Shown here one piece after another: positions 6,788 through 13,696 of a DNA stretch of 17,354 bases (positions within the stretch are counted from its first letter, which is position 1; each line of letters starts with the position of its first letter). A program made the position numbers and the translations under genes. Below the pieces are notes generated by a model. It was given only the letters and a program-made list of their open reading frames with translations, had not been told where the DNA came from and searched no databases. This DNA is from Betaproteobacteria bacterium UBA2293. Lineage in GTDB: Bacteria; Pseudomonadota; Gammaproteobacteria; Burkholderiales; Rhodocyclaceae. Location of the stretch: the NCBI GenBank assembly GCA_002345845.1, contig DDWF01000133.1, forward strand, positions 1-17,354. Direction: 5' to 3'.

Positions 6788-8247
6788 GCCCGGCTCAACG
6801 CATGCACCGGCGAACCATCGGCATCGACCAGTTCGACGGTCAGCGGCATCTTGCCCAGCGCATGCGTGGCGCAGGACAGGCAGGGATCGAAGGCGCGGAT
6901 CGCCACCTCGATGTGGTTGAGCAAGCCTTCGGTGACCTCCCGGCCGTGCAGGTAGCGGCGGGCGACGTGGCGCACCGCCTCGTTCATCGCCTGGTTGTTG
7001 TTGGTCGTCGACACGATCAGGTTGGCCATGGTGATCAGGTCGTTCTCGTCGACTCGGTAGTGGTGGAACAGCGTCCCGCGCGGCGCCTCGATGACGCCGA
7101 CGCCTTCCATCGACCGCTCGCCCTGGACCATCAGGTCATCCGACAGCAGATCGTCATCATGCAGCAGTTCCTTGATCACTTCGGCGGCGTGCAGCATCTC
7201 GATCATCCGCGTCCAGTGATAGGCCAGCGGCGCATGCATCGGCGTGCCGCCGGCGTAATCGACGAACTCGCGGCGCTCGTGCTCGGCGAAGGGCGTCGAA
7301 ATCTGGTCGCAGTTCTGCACGCGAGCCAGCGGACCGACCTTGTACCAGCCGTGCTCCTTGCCGATCGATTTGAAGTAGGGGAACTTCATGTAGCTCCACG
7401 ACTTCACTTCTTCCTCGATGTAATCGTCGTAGTTCTGATAATCGACGTGGTCGAAGAGGATCTTGCCGTTGTCGTCGCGGGCGCGCAGGGTGCCGTGGTA
7501 GAAGTCGAGATCGCCGTTGTGGCCGACGATGGACATGAAGTTGGAACGGAAGATGCCGAAGCTGTTGTAGAGGCCGGGATCCTGGGTATGCACCTTCTGG
7601 ATCAGATGGACCGCATCGCGCGACCACTGGACGATGTGATAGATGTCCTTGAGCAGCTCATCGCGCTCGGCGACAGTCAGCGACTTGTTCATGCCACCCG
7701 GCACGGCGCCGGTGCCATGGACGCGCTTGCCGGCGGTGACGCGGATCACCTCCTGGCCGAACTTGCGCAGCAGCACGCCGCGCTTGGCGGTTTCCGGATG
7801 CGCCGCGGCAACGCCGACGATGTTGCGCTGGGTGACGTCGCTGTCGAAACCGAAGAGCAGATCCGGCGAACAGAGGTGGAAGAAATGCAGCGCATGCGAC
7901 TGCAGCATCTGGCCGTAGTGCATCAGCCGGCGCAGCTTCTCGGCCGCCGGCGTCAGCTTCTTGGCGCCGACGATGACGTCGAGCGCCTTCGATGCCGCCA
8001 GATGGTGCGACACCGGGCAGATGCCGCACAGACGCTGGACCATGACCGGCACTTCCCAATAGGGCCGGCCCTGGATGAATTTCTCGAAGCCGCGGAACTC
8101 GACGATATGCAGGCGCACCTGGTGCACCTTGTTGTGCTCGTCGAGCAGGATGGTCACCTTGCCATGGCCTTCGACGCGGGAGACCGGGTCGATCGCCACG
8201 CGGCGCAGGGTTTCGGGGTGGGCGGCGGTTTCTAGCTGGTAGGTCAT
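6784..8247 (-). CDS. hoxH: NAD-reducing [NiFe] hydrogenase large subunit HoxH
   Basis: 487 residues. This is the catalytic subunit carrying the Ni-Fe(CN)2CO site of a bidirectional, NAD-linked hydrogenase (H2 + NAD+ to NADH + H+). The N-terminal motif RLCGICPVSHH supplies Cys74 and Cys77, and the C-terminal DPCLSCATH supplies Cys456 and Cys459, giving all four ligands. By analogy with the Cupriavidus enzyme, HoxW should cut after His462, leaving a 25-residue extension to be removed. RVEGHG near residue 25 carries the conserved Glu. The protein has no signal peptide or membrane segment, which fits a cytoplasmic enzyme. The ribosome-binding site GAGG precedes ATG 8247, 12 bases after hoxY. Its stop overlaps hoxW (ATGA). 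Confidence 0.98.
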   Translation of the reverse strand: MTYQLETAAHPETLRRVAIDPVSRVEGHGKVTILLDEHNKVHQVRLHIVEFRGFEKFIQGRPYWEVPVMVQRLCGICPVSHHLAASKALDVIVGAKKLTPAAEKLRRLMHYGQMLQSHALHFFHLCSPDLLFGFDSDVTQRNIVGVAAAHPETAKRGVLLRKFGQEVIRVTAGKRVHGTGAVPGGMNKSLTVAERDELLKDIYHIVQWSRDAVHLIQKVHTQDPGLYNSFGIFRSNFMSIVGHNGDLDFYHGTLRARDDNGKILFDHVDYQNYDDYIEEEVKSWSYMKFPYFKSIGKEHGWYKVGPLARVQNCDQISTPFAEHERREFVDYAGGTPMHAPLAYHWTRMIEMLHAAEVIKELLHDDDLLSDDLMVQGERSMEGVGVIEAPRGTLFHHYRVDENDLITMANLIVSTTNNNQAMNEAVRHVARRYLHGREVTEGLLNHIEVAIRAFDPCLSCATHALGKMPLTVELVDADGSPVHALSRA

Positions 8248-8259
8248 GTTCTACCTCAA

Positions 8260-8811
8260 TTAATCGTAATGCATCAGGCCGTGGCCCAACTGCGGTTCCT
8301 TGCCGGCCAGCAGATCGGTCAGCACCTTCCAGATGGCGTCGGCTGACGGCGGGCAGCCGGGGATGAAGTAGTCGATCTTCACCACCTCGTGGATCGGGTG
8401 CACCTTGTTCAGCGGCAGCGGCAGTTCCGGATCGTTGGGAATCATGCCGTTGGCCAGTCCGTGGCCGGTGTGATAGACCTCTTCGAGGATGGCCGTCAGC
8501 GGCAGATGATTGCGCTGGGCCGGCAGGCCACCGTTGATGGCGCAGGCGCCGATGGCGATCAGCGTCGTGCAGTTCTTGCGGAATTCACGCAGCACATGGA
8601 CGTTCTCGGCATTGCACAGGCCGCCCTCGATGATGCCGATGTCGGTACCGGGCGTGACTTCCTTGATGTCGGTCAGCGGCGAGCGGTCGAACTCGATGTG
8701 GTCGAGCAGCGTGAACAGCCGCTCGTCGATATCGAGGAAGGACATGTGGCAGCCGAAACAGCCGGCCAGCGAGGTGGTGGCAACCTTCAGCTTTTTTTTC
8801 GGCGCGTTCAT
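8260..8811 (-). CDS. hoxY: NAD-reducing [NiFe] hydrogenase small subunit HoxY
   Basis: 183 residues, typical of the short small subunits of soluble hydrogenases. It carries only the proximal [4Fe-4S] cluster. The four cysteines are visible: CFGC (Cys18, Cys21), Cys90 in AIGAC and Cys153 in PGCPPSADAIW. There is no twin-arginine signal peptide, in contrast to membrane-bound hydrogenases, so the enzyme is cytoplasmic. HoxY forms the hydrogenase module with HoxH and passes electrons to HoxU. The ATG at 8811 follows a strong GGAGG (8825-8821) that lies inside the end of hoxU, and one base separates the two genes. An A8 run encodes the Lys cluster at residues 5-7. Confidence 0.97.
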   Translation of the reverse strand: MNAPKKKLKVATTSLAGCFGCHMSFLDIDERLFTLLDHIEFDRSPLTDIKEVTPGTDIGIIEGGLCNAENVHVLREFRKNCTTLIAIGACAINGGLPAQRNHLPLTAILEEVYHTGHGLANGMIPNDPELPLPLNKVHPIHEVVKIDYFIPGCPPSADAIWKVLTDLLAGKEPQLGHGLMHYD

Positions 8812-8812
8812 T

Positions 8813-9520
8813 TCAGCGGCCCTCCGTCGTTTCGGCGGTTGCCGAAATCGGCGCCTTGTCGAACTTGCGCTCGCCGATCGGCACGGCGAAGCCGCGGCGC
8901 TTGGTCAGGATGACGCCGACCGGGCAGACCTGCGCCGCCTTGTCGGCCAGCGTGAAATCGGTATCGGCCAGCTGGCCGGATTTGGCATTGACGATCAGGT
9001 GCGTCTTGATGCCGCGGCCGGACAAGGCGAAGACGTTCTTGCCATCGACGTCGCGGCTGGCGCGCACGCACAGCGAGCAGAGGATGCAGCGGTTGAAGTC
9101 GAGCAAGACCTCGGGGTGCGAGGCATCGACGGCGCGATTGGGGAAGAAGTGATCGTAGTGCGCCGACATCATGCCGAGATGGTAGGCGGTGGCCTGCAAC
9201 TGGCAGTTGCCGCTCTGCTCGCACGAGGGACAGAAATGGTTGCCCTCGACGAACAGCATCTGGGTCAGCGCCCGCCGTTCGGCATTGATTTCCTCGGTCT
9301 CGCTCTCGACCACCATGCCGGTCGCCGCGCGCATGGTGCAGGAGGCCGTATGCCGGCCATTGACCTTGACCGTGCACAGCTTGCACGAGCCGTGCGGCTT
9401 GAATTCCGGGTGATAACAAAGGTGCGGGATGAAGACGCCGGCGGCGGTGGCTGCCTGGATGATGGTCTGCCCCTCGGTGAAGGGAATGACTTTGCCGTCG
9501 AGCGTAAAGGTATGGCTCAT
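8813..9520 (-). CDS. hoxU: NAD-reducing hydrogenase diaphorase subunit HoxU (NuoG N-terminal-like)
   Basis: 235 residues. HoxU carries the electron-transfer clusters between the hydrogenase pair HoxHY and the flavin subunit HoxF. Residues 1-78 are a plant-type [2Fe-2S] ferredoxin domain with Cys35, Cys46, Cys49 and Cys61. Next comes the NuoG-type [4Fe-4S] motif NHFCPSC-x5-C (His95, Cys97, Cys100, Cys106), and then a CxxCxxC group (Cys145, Cys148, Cys151) closed by Cys199 in CPVG for another [4Fe-4S] cluster. The length matches HoxU of Cupriavidus and cyanobacteria and lacks the rest of NuoG. The start overlaps the hoxF stop as ATGA (9517-9520), with GGAGG upstream at 9531-9527. Confidence 0.97.
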   Translation of the reverse strand: MSHTFTLDGKVIPFTEGQTIIQAATAAGVFIPHLCYHPEFKPHGSCKLCTVKVNGRHTASCTMRAATGMVVESETEEINAERRALTQMLFVEGNHFCPSCEQSGNCQLQATAYHLGMMSAHYDHFFPNRAVDASHPEVLLDFNRCILCSLCVRASRDVDGKNVFALSGRGIKTHLIVNAKSGQLADTDFTLADKAAQVCPVGVILTKRRGFAVPIGERKFDKAPISATAETTEGR

Positions 9521-11415
9521 GATTTGCCTCCATGTTCAGTCGCCAGATGCGCCCCGGCATCGTCGCGCCCGGTCATCTGCCGGGCCGACGACAGTTCGCG
9601 GTCGAGGTTGAAGGCTGGCGTGAAGTCCTGCTGCATCATCCGCTTGTCGTAAGCCGGACGGAACTTGGCGATGGTATCGAGTACCGGATTGCAGGCCGTA
9701 TGGCCAAGGCCGCAATGGCTCATCGACTGCAGCAACTGGTTGAGCTTCTCGATTTCGGCGAAGTCGTAGGGCGACCCGCTGCCGTAGTGCAGCTTGTCCA
9801 TCAGGTTCTTCAGCAGCGAGGTGCCGACGCGGCACGGCGTGCAGAAGCCGCAACTCTCGTGCTGGAAGAAATGCACGTAGTTGCGCGCCACCTGGAACAT
9901 GTCGCGGCTGTTGTTGAAGATGGTGAAGGCGCCGGCCGTCGGAATGTCCTCGAAGCCGATGATGCGGTCGAATTCGTTTTCGGCGACGCAGATGCCGGAC
10001 GGCCCGCTGACCTGCACGGCCTGGGTATCGGTTGCCCCGCAGTCCGCCAGCACCTGGCGGATGCTGACGCCGAACGGATATTCGTAGATGCCCGGCCGTT
10101 CGCAATCGCCGGACACCGACAGCACCTTCGTTCCCGCCGAATGCTTGGTACCGATGCCGGCATACCAGTCGCCGCCTTTCAGGGCGATCAGCGCTGCGGC
10201 GGCGAAGGTTTCGACGTTATTGACGATGGTCGGCTGGTCAAGATAACCGTTGGTCACCGGGAACGGCGGCCGGTTGCGCGGCGTACCGCGCTTGCCTTCC
10301 AGCGACTCGATCAGCGCCGATTCCTCGCCGCAGACATAGGCACCGGCGCCGACGTGGATTTCAATATCGAAATCCGCCCCGGGCAGGCCGCAGATGTCCT
10401 TGCCCAGCAGGTTCTGACTGCGCCGCCGGGCCAGCACGGCTTGCAGGTGATCGAGCAGATAGCGGTACTCGCCACGCAGGTAGACGAAGCCGCGCGTCGC
10501 GCCGGTGGCGTAGGCAGCCACAGTCATGCCCTCGAACACCAGGTCGGGACACTTGGCCAGCAGCACGCGGTCCTTGAAGGTGCCCGGCTCGCCCTCGTCG
10601 GCATTGCAGACGACGATGCGCTGATGGCCGGCCTTGAGCTGCGCATTGCGGCAGGCTTCCCATTTCAGGCCGGTGGTGAAGCCGGCGCCGCCACGACCGC
10701 GCAGGCCGGAACGCTTGATTTCATCGAGCGTGGCGCCCGGGCCGCCGATCCCGCTGGGCAGTCCCTCGCGCCAGGAGCGCATGTTCGAGGCGTTGAGCCC
10801 GTCGCTCGGCGCCCGTGCCCGCGCCGCCAGCAGGGCTTCGCCGGGGGCGAAGTCGGCATTGAGCAGGATGTCGGCGCGGCGGATGTTGTCTTCGATGCGG
10901 AAATAGGCGCTCGGCCATTCGGCCAGCGGCACCTTGCTGCGGATCAGTTCGGCGATTTCGTCGATGCGCTCGGCGGTCAGCCCGGCAATCGCATAGTTGT
11001 TGACCAGCATCCCCGGCCCCTGGTCGCAGAGGCCGGTGCAGGCGGTCTTGCCGACGCTGACCAGACCATCCTCGGAAACCTTGCCGCGCTCGACCCAGAG
11101 GTTGGCGCACAGGCGCTCCATAAACGCCCGGTTGCCCTGCATGCGGTCGGTGATGTTGTCCGAGAACAGCACCCGGTACTGGCCGCGCGGCTCGGTGTAG
11201 AAGAAGGAATAGAAGCCGGCGACACCCTCGATCTTGGTGCGCGGCACGCCCAGCGTGAGCTGCAGGCGGTCGATGGCTTCCGGTGAAATCCAGTCGCAGG
11301 CTTCCTGCACTTCGCGCAGGATCTGCACCATGCAGGAAGGGTCGCGCCGCCAGCGCGCGACCACGCGATCCACAATCCCCGCCACGGCTTCGGCATGCAT
11401 ATCGTTCAGTGCCAC
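9517..11415 (-). CDS. hoxF: NAD-reducing hydrogenase diaphorase subunit HoxF (fused HoxE/NuoE-like and NuoF-like)
   Basis: 632 residues, the long form with a NuoE-like N-terminus (about 1-170) fused to a NuoF-like FMN/NAD(H)-binding body. In the NuoE-like part I find CTGLC (Cys126, Cys130), but the first Cys pair of NuoE is absent; that region reads VLFSDNITDRM. The NuoF part shows RGRGGAGF (239-246) for FMN/NAD binding and NADEGEPGTF (271-280). The [4Fe-4S] ligands are SCGFCTPC (Cys522, 525, 528) and Cys568. It transfers electrons between the Fe-S chain and NAD(H). I chose GTG 11415 because GGGAGG (11426-11421) ends five bases upstream; the next in-frame ATG (11400) has no such site. It is first in the hox operon. 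A tail of about 35 residues follows the last conserved region. Confidence 0.97.
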   Translation of the reverse strand: MALNDMHAEAVAGIVDRVVARWRRDPSCMVQILREVQEACDWISPEAIDRLQLTLGVPRTKIEGVAGFYSFFYTEPRGQYRVLFSDNITDRMQGNRAFMERLCANLWVERGKVSEDGLVSVGKTACTGLCDQGPGMLVNNYAIAGLTAERIDEIAELIRSKVPLAEWPSAYFRIEDNIRRADILLNADFAPGEALLAARARAPSDGLNASNMRSWREGLPSGIGGPGATLDEIKRSGLRGRGGAGFTTGLKWEACRNAQLKAGHQRIVVCNADEGEPGTFKDRVLLAKCPDLVFEGMTVAAYATGATRGFVYLRGEYRYLLDHLQAVLARRRSQNLLGKDICGLPGADFDIEIHVGAGAYVCGEESALIESLEGKRGTPRNRPPFPVTNGYLDQPTIVNNVETFAAAALIALKGGDWYAGIGTKHSAGTKVLSVSGDCERPGIYEYPFGVSIRQVLADCGATDTQAVQVSGPSGICVAENEFDRIIGFEDIPTAGAFTIFNNSRDMFQVARNYVHFFQHESCGFCTPCRVGTSLLKNLMDKLHYGSGSPYDFAEIEKLNQLLQSMSHCGLGHTACNPVLDTIAKFRPAYDKRMMQQDFTPAFNLDRELSSARQMTGRDDAGAHLATEHGGKS

Positions 11416-11448
11416 GACAACCTCCCGACGATCACTTGAGACAGGAAC

Positions 11449-11489
11449 AGCCTAGCACCAAAACATGACGGATTCTTGCGCAAGATCAA
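11449..11489 (-). promoter_or_regulatory. Candidate FNR-type class II promoter of the hox operon
   Basis: Reading the minus strand, TTGAT-CTTG-CGCAA (11489-11476) matches eight of ten positions of the FNR box. Twenty-one bases further on is TAGGCT (11454-11449), a moderate -10 element. A transcript starting near 11442 would put the box centre about 40-41 bases upstream, the class II activator position, and leave a short leader of about 26 bases containing the GGGAGG site before the hoxF GTG. No sigma-54 type promoter with correct GG/GC spacing is visible, unlike the HoxA/sigma-54 control known in Cupriavidus. The sequence match is direct; oxygen control is inferred. Confidence 0.45.
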
Positions 11490-11541
11490 GGCACGACTCG
11501 CCGCTTGGTCAACAAACGGCAATCTGGCTGTGACACAATGA

Positions 11542-11612
11542 TGGTGCACCACAGCATTTCCCCAAGCCAGTCATCGTAAATAAACATAGCCGCAGCATGG
11601 TGCATTGCACCA
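11542..11612. promoter_or_regulatory. Two related palindromes upstream of fabI (candidate operator)
   Basis: TGGTGCACCA at 11542-11551 is a perfect 10-bp palindrome. TGGTGCA-T-TGCACCA at 11598-11612 is a perfect inverted repeat with 7-bp arms and one central base. Both share ATGGTGCA, lie 94 and 33 bases before the fabI start, and have 46 bases between them. The second contains TGC-ATT-GCA, an arrangement also found in the pta promoter spacer. I see no convincing -35/-10 pair here. A dimeric regulator is the natural reading, but its identity is not shown. Confidence 0.4.
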
Positions 11613-11645
11613 GCGCCGTCAGGCACATAACAGAGGATCAACAGC

Positions 11646-12434
11646 ATGAATACGGAAGCCACCAACCCCCTGCTCCCGCTTGCCGGCAAGAAGGGCCTGA
11701 TCACCGGCATCGCCAACGACAAGTCGATCGCCTACGCCGTGGCCAAGGCCATCGTCGCTCTCGGCGGCGAAATCGCCGTCACCTACCAGAACGACAAGAC
11801 CGCCCGCTATACCCAGCCGCTGGCCGAAGGCCTCGGTGCCAAGCTGTTCCTCAAGCTGGACGTTGCCGAAGAAGGCTGCCTGGAAGGCGTCATCGCCCAG
11901 TGCGGCGAAACCTTCGGCGAACTCGACTTCGCCGTGCACTCGATGGCCTTCTGTAACGCCGATGATCTGCATGGCCGCGTCATCGACGCCAGCGAAGAGG
12001 GTTTCGATTCGGCGATGAACGTTTCCTGCCACAGCTTCCTGCGCATGGCCAAGGCCCTGGAGCCGCTGATGGCCCACGGTGGCTCGCTGATCACCATGTC
12101 CTACCTGGGTGCCGAGCGCGTCGTCCGCAACTATGGCGTCATGGGCATCATCAAGGCGGCGCTTGAATCGGCCGTCCGCTACATGGCTTACGACCTGGGC
12201 CCCAAGGGCATCCGCGTCTTCGCCGTGTCGCCCGGCCCGATCATGACCCGTGCTGCTTCCGGCATCGCCAACTTCAATAACCTGCTCGAATCCGACGCCC
12301 AGAAGGCACCGCTCGGCCGTACCGTGACCATTGAGGAAGTCGGCGCCCTGACCGCCTTCCTGTGCACCCCGGGCTCCTCGGGCATGACCGGCCAGACCAT
12401 CTACGTCGACGGCGGCGCCCACATCGTCGCCTGA
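11646..12434 (+). CDS. fabI: Enoyl-[acyl-carrier-protein] reductase (NADH) FabI
   Basis: 262 residues, standard for FabI. It reduces trans-2-enoyl-ACP with NADH in the last step of each fatty-acid elongation cycle, in the cytoplasm. The N-terminal NAD-binding segment is GLITGIANDKSIAYAVA (residues 17-33), of the FabI type rather than the GxxxGxG of ordinary short-chain dehydrogenases. The catalytic residues are Tyr153, Tyr163 and Lys170 in the FabI spacing Y-x6-K (NYGVMGIIK). SPGPIMTRAASGI and the C-terminal GQTIYVDGGAHI also fit. The region HSMAF...SCHSFLRMAKALEPLM resembles the FabI paralogues found in pta-ackA clusters of betaproteobacteria, so it may be a second, cluster-specific copy. 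GAGGA at 11633-11637 precedes ATG 11646 by eight bases. It is divergent from hoxF. Confidence 0.96.
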   Translation: MNTEATNPLLPLAGKKGLITGIANDKSIAYAVAKAIVALGGEIAVTYQNDKTARYTQPLAEGLGAKLFLKLDVAEEGCLEGVIAQCGETFGELDFAVHSMAFCNADDLHGRVIDASEEGFDSAMNVSCHSFLRMAKALEPLMAHGGSLITMSYLGAERVVRNYGVMGIIKAALESAVRYMAYDLGPKGIRVFAVSPGPIMTRAASGIANFNNLLESDAQKAPLGRTVTIEEVGALTAFLCTPGSSGMTGQTIYVDGGAHIVA

Positions 12435-12449
12435 GTCGCCATCCCTTGC

Positions 12450-12480
12450 CGCAGGTCAAGGGCTGCCGCCCTGACCTGCG
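12450..12480 (+). terminator. Strong hairpin after fabI without a clear U tract
   Basis: A 13-bp stem, CGCAGGTCAAGGGC paired with GCCCTGACCTGCG, has one bulged A and the loop TGCC. It starts 16 bases after the fabI stop and ends 40 bases before the next gene. It is followed by CTAGGCTGG rather than a T run, so it is at best a weak intrinsic terminator; it may instead protect the 3' end of the fabI mRNA or attenuate read-through into the kinase-like gene. Confidence 0.45.
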
Positions 12481-12519
12481 CTAGGCTGGAAACTCACCCG
12501 TCCTGCGGAGGAGAAGCTC

Positions 12520-13098
12520 ATGGCTGACTGTCCCGCCCCCATCATCCCCGACCCCGTTCCCGACCATCCCCTGCTCAAGGGGCGCAAGGAGATCGGCCGC
12601 GGCGAAAGCACCATCGTCGTCGAAGCCGATACGGTCGGCGACCAGGAAAGGGTCTACAAGATCCTCTCCTCACCCACCGACTACGCCTACTACACCGCCC
12701 CCGACCGGCCAACCGGCCGCCATTTCCCCATCGTCTATGCCGACCACGGCACGGCTGGCCACTCCAGCCGCGGCTATCCCTTCCACATCGTCGAGGTCGA
12801 ACGCCTCTATCCGCTGCCCGGCGCCGGCGACGCGGCCGAAGTGGCGACCAAGATTTCCACCTCCTACTTCGACGCCTGCATGATGTGGCGCAACCTGGCC
12901 CAGGACATGGGCCGTATCGCCCTGCACCATCTGGCGGTGACGCCGATGGGCTGGAGCGACGCGGTGCAGGAGTCGCTAAGGGCGCTGGAAACGTTTTCCG
13001 GCGAGTACGGCGCCCTGCCCGACCTGATCAAGGCCGACAACCTGATGATGCGCAAGGACGGCACCCTGGTCTTCTCCGACCCGGTTTTCATGGAATGA
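12520..13098 (+). CDS. Degenerate protein-kinase-fold protein (192 aa)
   Basis: No named family is recognised, but a miniature protein-kinase layout is visible. There is a glycine-rich loop GRGESTIVVEA (Gly26, Gly28, Ser30), a beta-3 type lysine in RVYKIL (Lys47), a hinge-like strand HIVEVERLYPLP, a helical stretch, and then IKADNLMMRKDGTLVFSDPV. Aligned with LKPEN...DFG of kinases, Asn174 and Asp187 are kept (SDP replaces DFG), but the HRD catalytic Asp position is Leu169; Asp168 and Asp173 flank it. It could therefore be an ATP-binding pseudokinase or use a shifted Asp. Similar NLMxRxDGTLVxxDP proteins occur, as I recall, in phages and proteobacteria. GGAGGAG at 12507-12513 gives an excellent start at 12520. 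Thirteen bases separate it from a CX5R phosphatase gene. Confidence 0.75.
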   Translation: MADCPAPIIPDPVPDHPLLKGRKEIGRGESTIVVEADTVGDQERVYKILSSPTDYAYYTAPDRPTGRHFPIVYADHGTAGHSSRGYPFHIVEVERLYPLPGAGDAAEVATKISTSYFDACMMWRNLAQDMGRIALHHLAVTPMGWSDAVQESLRALETFSGEYGALPDLIKADNLMMRKDGTLVFSDPVFME

Positions 13099-13111
13099 AC
13101 CCAGGCAAGCA

Positions 13112-13594
13112 ATGACCATCAACAAGGTTTTCTATACCTCCCGCAAACTGGCCGAATCGCTGGAGGGCAACCCCTACATGGCGGTCATCTCGATCACCGA
13201 CCCAACGACACCGGAAGCCCGGCTCGACCCGATGTTCCGCCACGTCCTGCGCCTGTCCTTCTTCGATGCCGTACCGGCAGACGAATTCATGCCGCCATTG
13301 CCCGGTCTGTTCGACATGGTCATGGCCCGCCGCATCGATGCCTTCATCGGCGAACTGCAGGCGGCGCCCTTCGCCATGTCGGTGATGGTCCATTGCGAAT
13401 ACGGCGTCAGCCGCTCGGCCGCCGTTGCCCTCTTCATCGAGGCGTTGACCGGAGCACCGCTGGCCGCCCGCGAATTTGCCTACGAGGCCAACCAGTGGGT
13501 AATCGACCGCCTGGAACAATTGCATCCGCAACTCGCCGTCGACATCCCGCTCCCCGACAGCGCCCACGATCGGCGCCACGCCGCCCGCGCCTGA
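13112..13594 (+). CDS. CX5R protein phosphatase-like protein (tyrosine/dual-specificity fold)
   Basis: 160 residues. The P-loop VHCEYGVSRSAAVA has the nucleophile Cys95 and Arg101 in HCx5RS form, the signature of protein tyrosine and dual-specificity phosphatases. ISITDP near residue 27 and the D/E-rich FFDAVPADEF (about 51-59) precede it; Asp52 or Asp57 could be the general acid. A C-terminal helical region (AYEANQWVIDRLEQLHP) completes the small domain. There is no signal peptide, so it is cytoplasmic. It follows the kinase-like gene by 13 bases on the same strand, with only a weak AGG before ATG 13112, suggesting coupled translation. Substrate is unknown; a phosphoprotein partner or the neighbouring kinase-like protein are the obvious candidates. 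The pta-ackA promoter begins just behind it. Confidence 0.82.
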   Translation: MTINKVFYTSRKLAESLEGNPYMAVISITDPTTPEARLDPMFRHVLRLSFFDAVPADEFMPPLPGLFDMVMARRIDAFIGELQAAPFAMSVMVHCEYGVSRSAAVALFIEALTGAPLAAREFAYEANQWVIDRLEQLHPQLAVDIPLPDSAHDRRHAARA

Positions 13595-13620
13595 ATGCCG
13601 TGAGCGACGGCGTAGCAGCG

Positions 13621-13649
13621 TTGTTTGCTGCAGCGCAACATACTATACT
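13621..13649 (+). promoter_or_regulatory. Sigma-70-type promoter of pta-ackA with TGC-N3-GCA element in the spacer
   Basis: TTGTTT (13621-13626) is followed after exactly 17 bases by TATACT (13644-13649), five of six matches to the -10 consensus. Transcription would start near 13656, about 40 bases before ATG 13697. The spacer holds GCTGCAGCGCAAC (13627-13639), that is CTGC-AGC-GCAA, close to the CTGC-N3/4-GCAG sequence I recall for the PHB repressor PhaR. A protein bound there would block RNA polymerase. Confidence 0.55.
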
Positions 13650-13696
13650 GCCAGCCATCCGGCGCTCTCCCGCGAGCGCCTTTCCGGGAGTCCGAC

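Noticed and set aside
6598..8235. 545-codon open frame on the + strand opposite hoxH
   Set aside because: It is antisense to a fully conserved hoxH, has low-complexity acidic/hydrophobic composition typical of GC-rich shadow frames, and no family motif.
8785..8805. A8 run at codons 5-7 of hoxY as a programmed frameshift site
   Set aside because: It contains the A-AAA-AAG slippery pattern, but the zero frame gives a complete normal HoxY and no useful alternative product; most likely just a Lys cluster.
9532..11286. 584-codon open frame on the + strand opposite hoxF
   Set aside because: Antisense shadow of hoxF; no motif or ribosome-binding site.
11490..11512. Sigma-54-like promoter (GGCACG ... 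GC) between hoxF and fabI
   Set aside because: The GG to GC spacing is 11 rather than 10, it lacks the TTGC part in phase, and it points toward fabI, not hox.
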